The position numbers and the translations under genes were made by a program. A stretch of DNA of 64,000 nucleotides from Grimontia indica (GTDB taxonomy: Bacteria; Pseudomonadota; Gammaproteobacteria; Enterobacterales; Vibrionaceae). Numbering within the stretch: the stretch's first letter is position 1; each line of letters opens with the position of its first letter. This document shows, piece by piece, positions 56,824 through 64,000 of the stretch. The DNA is taken from positions 1-64,000 of the forward strand of contig NZ_ANFM02000001.1 in the NCBI RefSeq assembly GCF_000333895.2, written 5' to 3'. Under the pieces are notes generated by a model. The model was given only the letters and a program-made list of their open reading frames with translations, made no database searches and had not been told where the DNA came from.

Positions 56824-57359
56824 GATTCTCTCTCCTTAGAATCGCGTCCCTGCTGGGCCACAATGTATGCCTTTTGGCATTTCATCCTTATGCGTACGTT
56901 ATTCCTCTCTGGCGACAAATACAACTCGACAAAAGTCTAATACCCTAGTCGAACATCCTCTATCTGTTACCTGTTTTACGCACGCTTAAAAAATAGCATA
57001 CGGCGTATGTTTGCAAGAACTTGCGTTTTAAACTGTGCTCCCTCGCAAATAACGAGTGATGGAGATGTCAATCCAAAGCAGAGTGTACAGAGCTGACCCA
57101 TTCCAAAGCACATGACTTAGATGAATGCTTTGGCTTCAAGGTCGTGTACGAGTGAATGGTTTTTCTTTTAACCCTCTGACCAAGAGAACAAAAACAACAA
57201 ATTTCTGTGATTTGTGTTTTAAATTGTTACACAGGCTTGTTTTTCCACATTTCGACCCTACTATTCGAACTGTATACCCAAGCTAGCTGAGGTCACTGTG
57301 ATCAGCGACTTGAGGTAGCTTGAGTAATACGCTTTCATGATTCGGAGAATATTGACGCA
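56824..57359. other. Long gap upstream of htpX
   Basis: These 536 bp hold the promoter of the 58-residue gene, and of htpX, and a family B palindrome at 57272-57330. CCAAAGCA at 57103-57110 is inverted as TGCTTTGG at 57126-57133 and repeated directly as CCAAAGCA at 57073-57080. I see no further gene. Confidence 0.5.
57272..57330. repeat. REP-like palindrome, family B
   Basis: GTATACCCAAGCTAGCT and AGCTTGAGTAATAC at the ends form an imperfect inverted repeat around a core containing GACTTGAGGT. It ends 29 bp before the htpX ATG, so it probably forms part of the htpX 5' leader or promoter. Confidence 0.65.
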
Positions 57360-58241
57360 ATGAAACGCATCGCATTATTTCTGATGACAAACCTTGCTGT
57401 ACTGTTTGTCTTCAGCATCGTACTAAACATCGTATATGCCGTTACCGGTCTTCAACCAGGCAGCTTGTCTGGACTATTGGTGATGGCAGCATTGTTCGGT
57501 TTTGGTGGCTCACTGATTTCGCTGATGATGTCGAAATCTATGGCACTACGTTCAGTGCGCGGCCAAGTTATCGAACACCCACGTAACGAAACTGAGCACT
57601 GGCTGATGAGCACAGTGAGTCGTCAGGCACAGCAAGCAGGCATTGGTATGCCAACTGTTGCTGTTTACTACTCGGACGACATCAATGCTTTCGCGACAGG
57701 CGCGAAGCGCGATGATTCTCTGGTTGCGGTTTCCAGCGGTCTGCTGGAAAACATGACACGTGATGAAGCAGAAGCAGTTCTGGCGCACGAAGTCAGCCAC
57801 ATCGCAAATGGCGACATGGTGACTATGACTCTGATGCAAGGTGTCGTGAACACCTTCGTTATCTTCATTTCCCGCCTTATTGCTGGCGCCATTAGTGGTG
57901 TAAACAACAGTGATGAAGAGGGTGAAGGTGGCGGCAGTTTTATCACTTACTTCATCGTATCTTCTATTCTGGAAATCGTGTTTGGCCTGCTGGCAAGCAT
58001 CCTGACCATGTGGTTCAGCCGCCATCGCGAGTTCAAAGCGGATGCTGGTGCTGCCAAGCTGGTAGGTAAAGAGAAAATGATTGCAGCGCTGGAGCGCCTG
58101 AAAGTGAGCCATGAGAGCCGCCTTGAAGGTTCTATGATGGCATTTGGTATCAATGGCAAGAAGTCGCTGAGCGAATTGTTCATGACTCACCCTCCATTGG
58201 ATAAGCGCATTGCATCACTGCGTACCGGTGAGCATCTGTAA
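57360..58241 (+). CDS. htpX: Membrane metalloprotease HtpX
   Basis: A 293-residue zinc protease of the inner membrane (M48B), degrading misfolded membrane proteins. The zinc motif is HEVSH in [14 protein letters not shown], with the third ligand Glu in FKADAGAAK context ([10 protein letters not shown]). Four hydrophobic segments flank it, as in E. coli HtpX (293 residues). It has its own promoter region and terminator. Confidence 0.95.
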   Translation: MKRIALFLMTNLAVLFVFSIVLNIVYAVTGLQPGSLSGLLVMAALFGFGGSLISLMMSKSMALRSVRGQVIEHPRNETEHWLMSTVSRQAQQAGIGMPTVAVYYSDDINAFATGAKRDDSLVAVSSGLLENMTRDEAEAVLAHEVSHIANGDMVTMTLMQGVVNTFVIFISRLIAGAISGVNNSDEEGEGGGSFITYFIVSSILEIVFGLLASILTMWFSRHREFKADAGAAKLVGKEKMIAALERLKVSHESRLEGSMMAFGINGKKSLSELFMTHPPLDKRIASLRTGEHL

Positions 58242-58264
58242 CAGGTATTCGTCCTGACTTTGAT

Positions 58265-58297
58265 AAAAACGCCTCCTTGTTTAAGGGGGCGTTTTTT
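58265..58297 (+). terminator. Terminator of htpX
   Basis: AACGCCTCCTT and AAGGGGGCGTT pair with one G-U around GTTT, followed by T7. Confidence 0.88.
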
Positions 58298-58369
58298 TAT
58301 CCCCCTCTTTTTCAGCCAGAAAGATAATCATCAGCTAGATTTCAAGAAAACACAGAAGGAGAAAGGAAG

Positions 58370-58716
58370 ATGAACCCTGTTGGGTTGTTTGGGTATAAAT
58401 GGATAGAGCAAAGGCATTTTACGAAGCCACTTTGGGTATGACGCTAAGTAAACAGGAAGTGGGCGGGCAGCAAATGGCGTGGTTCACCGTAGAAAAAGAA
58501 ACAGCCTATGGCGCGACGGGTGCATTGATCTTGGGTGAGCCCGGCGCTTCAGCGACCACTGTCTACTTTGGGGTAGAAAGCATTGAAGATGTATTAAGCC
58601 GCGTAAAGGAAGGATCTGTCGTTGTTCCGAAAACAGCAATTGGTGAAAACTTTGGTTTTTTCGCAAAGCTTCGTGACAGTGAAGGGAACTTGATAGGTCT
58701 CCATAGTCACAGTTAA
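58370..58716 (+). pseudogene. VOC-family gene with disrupted N-terminus
   Basis: A strong ribosome-binding site (AAGGAGAAAGGAAG) precedes the ATG at 58370, which starts MNPVG, the usual opening of this VOC subfamily, but that frame stops after 23 codons. The rest of the protein (from MDRAKAFYEATLG at 58399, 105 residues) is in another frame with a stop codon directly before it. Between them lie 14 bases where about 24 would be expected, and they resemble the GTTTGGGTA arm of the family A palindrome. The gene thus looks broken by a small replacement or deletion; a short internally started product is possible but would lack the first strand. Confidence 0.7.
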
Positions 58717-58743
58717 GCGACAAGTTGTAAGAAATTCGGCTTG

Positions 58744-58767
58744 GCGGTCACGTTTGTGGCCGCTTTT
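58744..58767 (+). terminator. Terminator after the VOC gene
   Basis: GCGGTCAC (58744-58751) pairs with GTGGCCGC (58756-58763), one G-U pair, then TTTTGCTT. Confidence 0.7.
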
Positions 58768-58899
58768 GCTTGGGTGGTTATTTTTTCAGCGCCCTCAATG
58801 TGTTGAAATGGCAGTCATGCGCTTGCACGCTGTTCAATTAGTCTAATAAACCAGTCAGTGTTGACTACATTCTAAAAACTAAGGATTCATGGAAGACGG

Positions 58900-61209
58900 A
58901 TGCTGAAGGCAATTAGATTTGTCATTTACAGTGCTGTAGTTTTGGCACTGCTCGCGACCGCCGTGTTTTACGGTGCGCTGACGCTCAGCCTTCCAACACT
59001 CTCTGGTACTGCCTCTTCAAACAGCGTGAGCGATACAGTTCATCTGCAGCGCGATGAATTGGGCACCGCTATTATTATCGCCGAAAACCGTCTTGATGCC
59101 TCCTATGCGCTTGGATATGCCCATGGGCAAGATCGCTTCTTCCAGATGGATCTGCTCAGAAGAAACGCAGCAGGGGAATTGTCTGCTTTGTTTGGAGAGG
59201 CGGCATTGCCTATAGATGAAAACCGTCGTTTCCATCAGTTCCGCAAACGAAGTGAAGTCGCCTTTAAACAGCTGTCAAAAGAAGATCAGCTAACGTTAGA
59301 AACCTACGCCAATGGCGTGAATGATGCATTAGCCCAGCTTTCACTACCGTCCTTTGAATATCTGGTCACTCAAACACAACCATTGCCATGGAAACCAGAA
59401 GATTCGGTATTGGCAATCTTCAGTATGTATCTGGACTTGCAGGGAAGAAGCCTCGAACGTGATCTACTGATCGACGCGCTACACAACAATTTTGGTGACG
59501 AAATCGCCCGTTTCATTCTTCAACCTTCGCCGTTTCAGGCTGCATTGGATAGCTCAACCACCACAATAAAGCCCCTGTCTGTTCCAGACTTGAACCCATC
59601 TTTATTGGCTAATGCCCAGCAGATCACAATAGAAAAGCCGCAGGCGGTGGGGAGTAACAACTGGGCGGTACGCGGTTCTTTAACCCGAAATGGCAAAGCC
59701 ATGCTTTCTGATGACATGCACCTCGGTTTGAATGTACCCATTATCTGGTATCGCACCCAAATCAATCTCCTGTCCGGTGAAGATCTGACTCAAATTACGG
59801 GAGTGAGTTTACCGGGCGCACCTGCCGTCGTGGTAGGAACAAATGGTCATGTGGCCTGGGGCTTTACCAATGGATATATGGATACGGCGGACTGGTATCT
59901 GTTGAGCCCCAAAGAGAAAACGACGCTGGAAACAGAAACCATTCCCCTAAAAGAAGGGGAACACAAGTACCTGCTTGAGCAAAGTCAGTATGGGCCGGTT
60001 AAGGTGATAAATGGGCTTAAATATGCCTTGAGTTGGGTGGCGCACCGAGACTATGCCGTCAATTTGAACCTGATGAAACTGGAACAGGCAAAAACGGTTC
60101 AGGAAGCTTTGGGAGTCAGCAAAAATACGGGTATACCGGTACAGAATCTAGTGGTGGCCGACTCTGCCGGTAATATCGCTTGGCAGGCAACGGGAGCCAT
60201 ACCTGATAGACGCGAACCGCTCTCGAGGCCGGAAGCCTCTTCGCGATTCGACCAACGCTGGTGGCAGCAAGCGACAGATGTGCCTTTTTCCATTAACCCT
60301 AAAACTGATCGAATTTGGACAGGCAATAGCCGTGTCGTTAGTGCCAAGCAGGATCCACGCTTTGGCAATGGTGGATACGCGCTCGGTGCTAGAAGTGCAC
60401 AAATAAAACAGAGATTGATGGAAAAAGATCTTTTCGATATTGAAGATTTCTACGCCATCCAGTTGGACAATGAGGCCGTGTTCTTAAAACGCTGGCATGC
60501 TCGCTTGCTTGAGGTGCTAGAGCAGGATGCCGGCGTTTTTCAGGAAGATATCGTTGCGCTCAACAGATGGAATAACTGCGCCTGTGCAGAGTCTGTTGGT
60601 TATACCTTGGTGCGAAAATTCCGTGATGCACTTATTGATGCGTTATTTGCACCGCTTGAAACCAAGCTTGAATCTCAGCAACTTTCGCTTTCCCTCATTG
60701 AACGGCAGATTGAACCAGCACTTTGGCAACTGATGTTGGAACAGCCTCCGACTTGGCTACCTGCTGGTTATGAAAGTTGGAATGCTTTTCTAACGCAAGC
60801 CTACTTGGGTATGCGTGATGCCCTTATGATTGAAATGACAGGCCATGCCGATGGTTCTTTGCAAGCATTGAAATGGGGAGAGGTTAATCAGCTAAAGGTG
60901 CAGCATCCGTTCAGCAAGCAAATCCCCATTTTAGGCGGTATTTTAGATATGCCTCCCGTGACTGGGTTTGGCGACCGATTTATGCCTGCGGTGCAGGGGA
61001 GAACCTTTGGTGCTTCTCAACGTCTTATTGTTCAGCCTGGAGACGAAGTCAATGGGGTTCTGACGCTTCCAGGAGGGCAAAGTGGTCATCCATTATCGCC
61101 TTTTTATCGTGAAGGCTTTGAAAATTATGTAAATAATGTATTTACGCCGCTGTTACCTGCCACGCCTATCCATCAAATATCTTTTCAACCTCAGGCTCCG
61201 ATCCAGTGA
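58900..61209 (+). CDS. Penicillin acylase family protein (possible AHL acylase)
   Basis: A 769-residue Ntn-hydrolase precursor. A membrane anchor or signal occupies residues 5-28. The N-terminal (alpha) part contains GYAHGQDRFFQMDLLRR; the autocatalytic site is in AVGSNNWAV at about residue 250, with Ser as nucleophile after cleavage. SLPGAPAVVVGTNGHVAWGFTN follows in the beta chain. Family members hydrolyse penicillin G, acyl-homoserine lactones or other amides; in a Vibrionaceae quorum-signal acylation is a fair guess but not proven. Stands alone. Confidence 0.88.
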   Translation: MLKAIRFVIYSAVVLALLATAVFYGALTLSLPTLSGTASSNSVSDTVHLQRDELGTAIIIAENRLDASYALGYAHGQDRFFQMDLLRRNAAGELSALFGEAALPIDENRRFHQFRKRSEVAFKQLSKEDQLTLETYANGVNDALAQLSLPSFEYLVTQTQPLPWKPEDSVLAIFSMYLDLQGRSLERDLLIDALHNNFGDEIARFILQPSPFQAALDSSTTTIKPLSVPDLNPSLLANAQQITIEKPQAVGSNNWAVRGSLTRNGKAMLSDDMHLGLNVPIIWYRTQINLLSGEDLTQITGVSLPGAPAVVVGTNGHVAWGFTNGYMDTADWYLLSPKEKTTLETETIPLKEGEHKYLLEQSQYGPVKVINGLKYALSWVAHRDYAVNLNLMKLEQAKTVQEALGVSKNTGIPVQNLVVADSAGNIAWQATGAIPDRREPLSRPEASSRFDQRWWQQATDVPFSINPKTDRIWTGNSRVVSAKQDPRFGNGGYALGARSAQIKQRLMEKDLFDIEDFYAIQLDNEAVFLKRWHARLLEVLEQDAGVFQEDIVALNRWNNCACAESVGYTLVRKFRDALIDALFAPLETKLESQQLSLSLIERQIEPALWQLMLEQPPTWLPAGYESWNAFLTQAYLGMRDALMIEMTGHADGSLQALKWGEVNQLKVQHPFSKQIPILGGILDMPPVTGFGDRFMPAVQGRTFGASQRLIVQPGDEVNGVLTLPGGQSGHPLSPFYREGFENYVNNVFTPLLPATPIHQISFQPQAPIQ

Positions 61210-61619
61210 ATCGGTGAAATTCGACAAAATTAATGTCTAATTAGTCTATTTTTAATGATAAATACAAATATAAATAAATGAATATTAAAGTAATATTGAT
61301 TGACTGTAAAAAATAATGACAACTTAATTCTCGTCAAAAACAATTGAATTTAATCAATAATATTCATTGTATTCGTTATCAACAACCAGTTGTGGGAATG
61401 AAACCCCATAGAACATGTTGGTGTAAAAAATCAAATAAACGCATGGCTCATTTATTAGAAAATATTTATTTTCTGAATATGTAGTCCAGAATTAAGACCA
61501 AAACATTTTTTGATTAGAAAAGTATGAATATTCTCATTTGCATAACACCTGGTGTTAAAGTCGGACAGCCTCTCAAAGGAGAGTGGTCCGTTTGCCTCGG
61601 CAAATTGAGGGTATTTGAT
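61210..61619. other. AT-rich upstream region and structured leader of the DUF1800 gene
   Basis: The first 300 bp are very AT-rich and contain the palindrome AGAAAATATTTATTTTCT (61457-61474). Then comes a perfect inverted repeat, TAACACC-T-GGTGTTA (61543-61557), and two hairpins: CGGAC (61562-61566) with GTCCG (61586-61590), enclosing CTCTC/GAGAG with an AAAG loop, and TTTGC/GCAAA at 61591-61604. The second ends a few bases before the GAGGG ribosome-binding site. A reading frame from an ATG at 61524 runs through this stretch, so it may instead be coding. Confidence 0.5.
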
Positions 61620-63146
61620 ATGCAGTTTGATTCTTTTGCACATGCTTCGCGTTGGTTGGATCTCGCGACTTTCGGTCCTAAGAAAGGCGAAGCAAACATT
61701 TTAATAAATAAGCGCGCTAAAACTTGGTTTGATGAACAAGTAGCACTTCCAACGACATCCCACGTAGAGCAATGCCAGAAGCAATTTGTGGCGCAGGGCT
61801 ACGGGAAGAGACCTTCAAAGTCCACCCGTGTAAGAGCCTGGCTGGATGTCGCATTCTACTCTAAAGACCAACTTCGCCAACGTGTCGCTTATGCGTTGTC
61901 ACAAATCTTCGTCGCGTCGGATCAAGATCCGAATCTGGCCAACCATGCGCCAGCTATCGCGAACTACAACGATCTTCTTTGCCAGCATGCGTTTGGCAAC
62001 TTCCGTGACCTCCTGAAAGATGTGTCCGTGTCACCGGTGATGGGACAATACCTGTCTATGGTCGGTAACAAGAAAGGAGACCCAGCTTCAGGTCGTCGCC
62101 CTGATGAAAACTACGCCCGCGAGATCATGCAACTCTTTTCAATCGGACTTTATGAGCGTGATCTGGACGGTACCTACTATCTGGATGGTAACGGCAAGCC
62201 AATTCCTTGTTATACCGAAAAGGATATTCAGGAACTGGCACGTGTCTTCACAGGTTGGAACCACGCGGATGCGGATCTGATGGTGCCGATGGTGAATAAC
62301 GCAGTTGACCATGACCGCGGTGAAAAATCAGTGCTGGGGCATCGTTTCCCGAAAGACATGCCAGCAGAGCAGGAAATGGATCAGGTCATCGATATGTTGC
62401 TTCATCATCCATCGACTGCACCTAATATCTGTCATGGTCTGATTCAACGAATGACCACCTCGAATCCATCACCTGATTACGTTCGCCGAGTGGCAGAGGT
62501 GTTCCTCGATAACGGTATGGGCGTGACGGGTGACCTGAAAGCGGTCGTTTGGACCATTTTGACAGACCCTGATGTTTACACCGCAACACCGACGACTATG
62601 AGTAAGGTACGTGAGCCTTGGTTGTCTCTGGTGGCTATATATCGAGCCCTGGATGTTAAACCGGGCGCTGGCAGTGCAGTGGTGGAAACTGATTTGGTTT
62701 ATTTGAAAACCTGTAATCAATATCCACTGGGTTCACCGTCGGTATTTAATTTCTTCTTGCCAGACTATGCACCTAAAGGCGTAGTGAAAGAGAATAATTT
62801 GGTCGCGCCAGAACTACAAATCGTTGACTGGTCACATATTATTTATGTTCACAACTTTATTTACGGTCTTATTCGTCTGAATCTTCAGAAATTAAGCGCG
62901 CCTTTGGCTAAAGAGCTTTATATCAATGTTGAAGAGTTTAAATCATTGATTGCCTCTAAAAATATCGAAGGCTTTATCCAAGAAACATCAGAACGCTTTT
63001 TCAATGGCGCGATGCCTACTCCACTAAAACAGGAACTTCGTAAACATTATAACGGGATGGACTTGAACCCGGGCAAATGGGTACAGCGTTTACTGTTTAT
63101 TGCTCTGGCATCACCATACTTCCACGTTCAGGAGAACCGCGCATGA
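61620..63146 (+). CDS. DUF1800 family protein
   Basis: About 508 residues from the ATG at 61620 (MQFDSFAHASRWLDLATFGP), which follows GAGGG; the ATG at 61524 would add 32 residues. Family marks include DQLRQRVAYALSQIFVAS, RRPDENYAREIMQLFSIGLYE, LARVFTGWN and SPSVFNFFLPDY. There is no clear signal peptide. DUF1800 proteins are nearly always next to a DUF1501 gene, as here (four-base overlap). Their function is unknown to me; export with the Tat-dependent partner is possible. Confidence 0.88.
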   Translation: MQFDSFAHASRWLDLATFGPKKGEANILINKRAKTWFDEQVALPTTSHVEQCQKQFVAQGYGKRPSKSTRVRAWLDVAFYSKDQLRQRVAYALSQIFVASDQDPNLANHAPAIANYNDLLCQHAFGNFRDLLKDVSVSPVMGQYLSMVGNKKGDPASGRRPDENYAREIMQLFSIGLYERDLDGTYYLDGNGKPIPCYTEKDIQELARVFTGWNHADADLMVPMVNNAVDHDRGEKSVLGHRFPKDMPAEQEMDQVIDMLLHHPSTAPNICHGLIQRMTTSNPSPDYVRRVAEVFLDNGMGVTGDLKAVVWTILTDPDVYTATPTTMSKVREPWLSLVAIYRALDVKPGAGSAVVETDLVYLKTCNQYPLGSPSVFNFFLPDYAPKGVVKENNLVAPELQIVDWSHIIYVHNFIYGLIRLNLQKLSAPLAKELYINVEEFKSLIASKNIEGFIQETSERFFNGAMPTPLKQELRKHYNGMDLNPGKWVQRLLFIALASPYFHVQENRA

Positions 63147-64000
63147 AACTGACAAGAAGACACTTCATCAAATCTCTGGGTGCAGCGGGTGCGACGGTTG
63201 CCGCTCCAATGAGTTTCAGCGTAAAAGCGAATGGCGCAGAAGATTACAAAGCTTTGATTTGCGTTTTCCTCGCTGGCGGTAACGATTTTTTCCACCAGGT
63301 ACTGCCACTGGACAGCACCAACTACAATAAGTACGCGTCGTCACGTAACTCCACATTAGTTTCGCGCAGCCAGATCAACCCTTTGAATATCAAGGATGCC
63401 AATGGTGTGCAGTTTGGTCTGCACAAAGCGATGTCACCCCTGATGCGCCTCTTTAACCAAGGCAAAGCGAATGTCGCCCTGAATGTGGGTCCACTTCTTG
63501 CTCCTGTTACTGCGGATGATATAGCAGCAGACCGCGCAGAGCTTCCTCCTTTCCTGTTTGCGCACAACAAACAACAGGAAGTTTGGCAGCACAGTTGGAT
63601 GGGGCAGGACTACAGTGAAAACGGTTGGCTGGGTATGTCGATGGATGTACTGTCGCGCAGCTATGGCGGCTTACCGAACGCCTTCCACACTGGACCAAAT
63701 ACCCTGTTAGATGCCTACGATTCCGACAAGATCTTCGTTAACAAGAACGGCTTTGAGTCGTTTAACATGCTTCAAAATGCAGCGATGCGCTCTAGTTATG
63801 AAGACAATGCCAACCAATACTATGATTCGCCACTGACGGCAGGTTATGCCGAAGCGGTAAAACAAGCCATGTACGCGCAGGATCAGATGAGCCCTGTTGT
63901 CGATTCCATCCCTATGGACACCCGTATTCCAGGCTCCAATCTGGGTATGCAGCTGCGTGCGGTGAAACAAATGATTGAAGGTGCTCAGTTATTGGGTCAT
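63143..64000 (+). CDS. DUF1501 family protein, Tat signal, runs off the window
   Basis: The ATG at 63143 overlaps the DUF1800 stop (ATGA). 286 codons are visible without a stop. The N-terminus MKLTRRHFIKSLGAAGATVAA is a twin-arginine signal (TRRHFIKS), then ALICVFLAGGNDFFHQVLPL, the family opening that resembles alkaline-phosphatase-fold sulfatase-like enzymes. The protein should be exported folded to the periplasm or beyond. Its substrate is unknown. The C-terminal part lies outside the window. Confidence 0.88.
   Translation, partial: MKLTRRHFIKSLGAAGATVAAPMSFSVKANGAEDYKALICVFLAGGNDFFHQVLPLDSTNYNKYASSRNSTLVSRSQINPLNIKDANGVQFGLHKAMSPLMRLFNQGKANVALNVGPLLAPVTADDIAADRAELPPFLFAHNKQQEVWQHSWMGQDYSENGWLGMSMDVLSRSYGGLPNAFHTGPNTLLDAYDSDKIFVNKNGFESFNMLQNAAMRSSYEDNANQYYDSPLTAGYAEAVKQAMYAQDQMSPVVDSIPMDTRIPGSNLGMQLRAVKQMIEGAQLLGH

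Noticed and set aside
61540-61610. c-di-GMP-I (GEMM) riboswitch before the DUF1800 gene
   Set aside because: The many c-di-GMP proteins made it attractive, but the conserved GEMM core bases are not there; only generic hairpins are visible.
1-64000. CRISPR array, prophage, integron, tRNA or rRNA genes
   Set aside because: No regularly spaced repeats, phage structural or integrase genes, and no recognisable tRNA or rRNA sequence were seen on reading both strands; a dedicated search was not possible.

Overview
The window reads as chromosomal core sequence of a marine gammaproteobacterium of the family Vibrionaceae. The grounds are established gene content and gene order (metR/metE, moeA-moeB with divergent folE, bioA divergent from bioBFCD then htpX, pstSCAB, mlc, sstT), many c-di-GMP and chemotaxis proteins, and short intergenic palindromes of a type common in vibrios. 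Base composition looks close to 50% GC by eye. A Grimontia/Enterovibrio-like member is my guess only. I see no rRNA, tRNA, CRISPR array, prophage, integron, transposase or defence island; most of the window is ordinary housekeeping sequence.

Layout. 0-11 kb: a FAN1-type VRR-NUC nuclease, a Nudix-PAP2 membrane fusion, the large FAD/Fe-S oxidoreductase YdiJ, a PhnB-like VOC protein, aquaporin Z, a tiny membrane protein and the radical SAM protein YgiQ. 11-32 kb: four c-di-GMP proteins (a PTS-EIIC/EAL fusion, a membrane diguanylate cyclase with an intact I-site, a CHASE protein with a degenerate GGDEF, a GGDEF-EAL protein with only the EAL half intact), interspersed with a DUF2860 outer-membrane protein, a LysR regulator with a small downstream partner and a divergent MFS exporter, metR/metE with recognisable operators, a META lipoprotein and pstSCAB. 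32-44 kb: moeA-moeB, folE, aspC, asnS, a di-haem peroxidase lipoprotein paired with a small beta-barrel, a chemoreceptor with a c-type haem motif, queD, queE and mlc. 44-52 kb: a complete ECF vitamin-type transporter (S, fused A-A', T), sstT, and an RpoE/ChrR-type sigma/anti-sigma pair. 52-64 kb: the biotin locus with a clear BirA operator, htpX, a frameshifted VOC gene, a penicillin/acyl-homoserine-lactone acylase homologue, and a DUF1800/DUF1501 pair that runs off the right edge.

No single obviously new system stands out. The most distinctive material is at small scale: two 162-bp inverted-end elements (MITE-like) in opposite orientation, two related palindrome families, and a short repeat that sits at gene 3' ends. 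Several coding ends are formed by such sequences: the VRR-NUC C-terminus lies in a palindrome, the ecfT stop codon abuts a MITE, the MFS C-terminus is also the terminator of the convergent gene, and the VOC start is destroyed at a palindrome-like scar. Two 5' leaders (ECF operon; DUF1800/DUF1501) have inverted repeats that may be regulatory RNA. Four small genes of 25-58 codons are described from their ribosome-binding sites.
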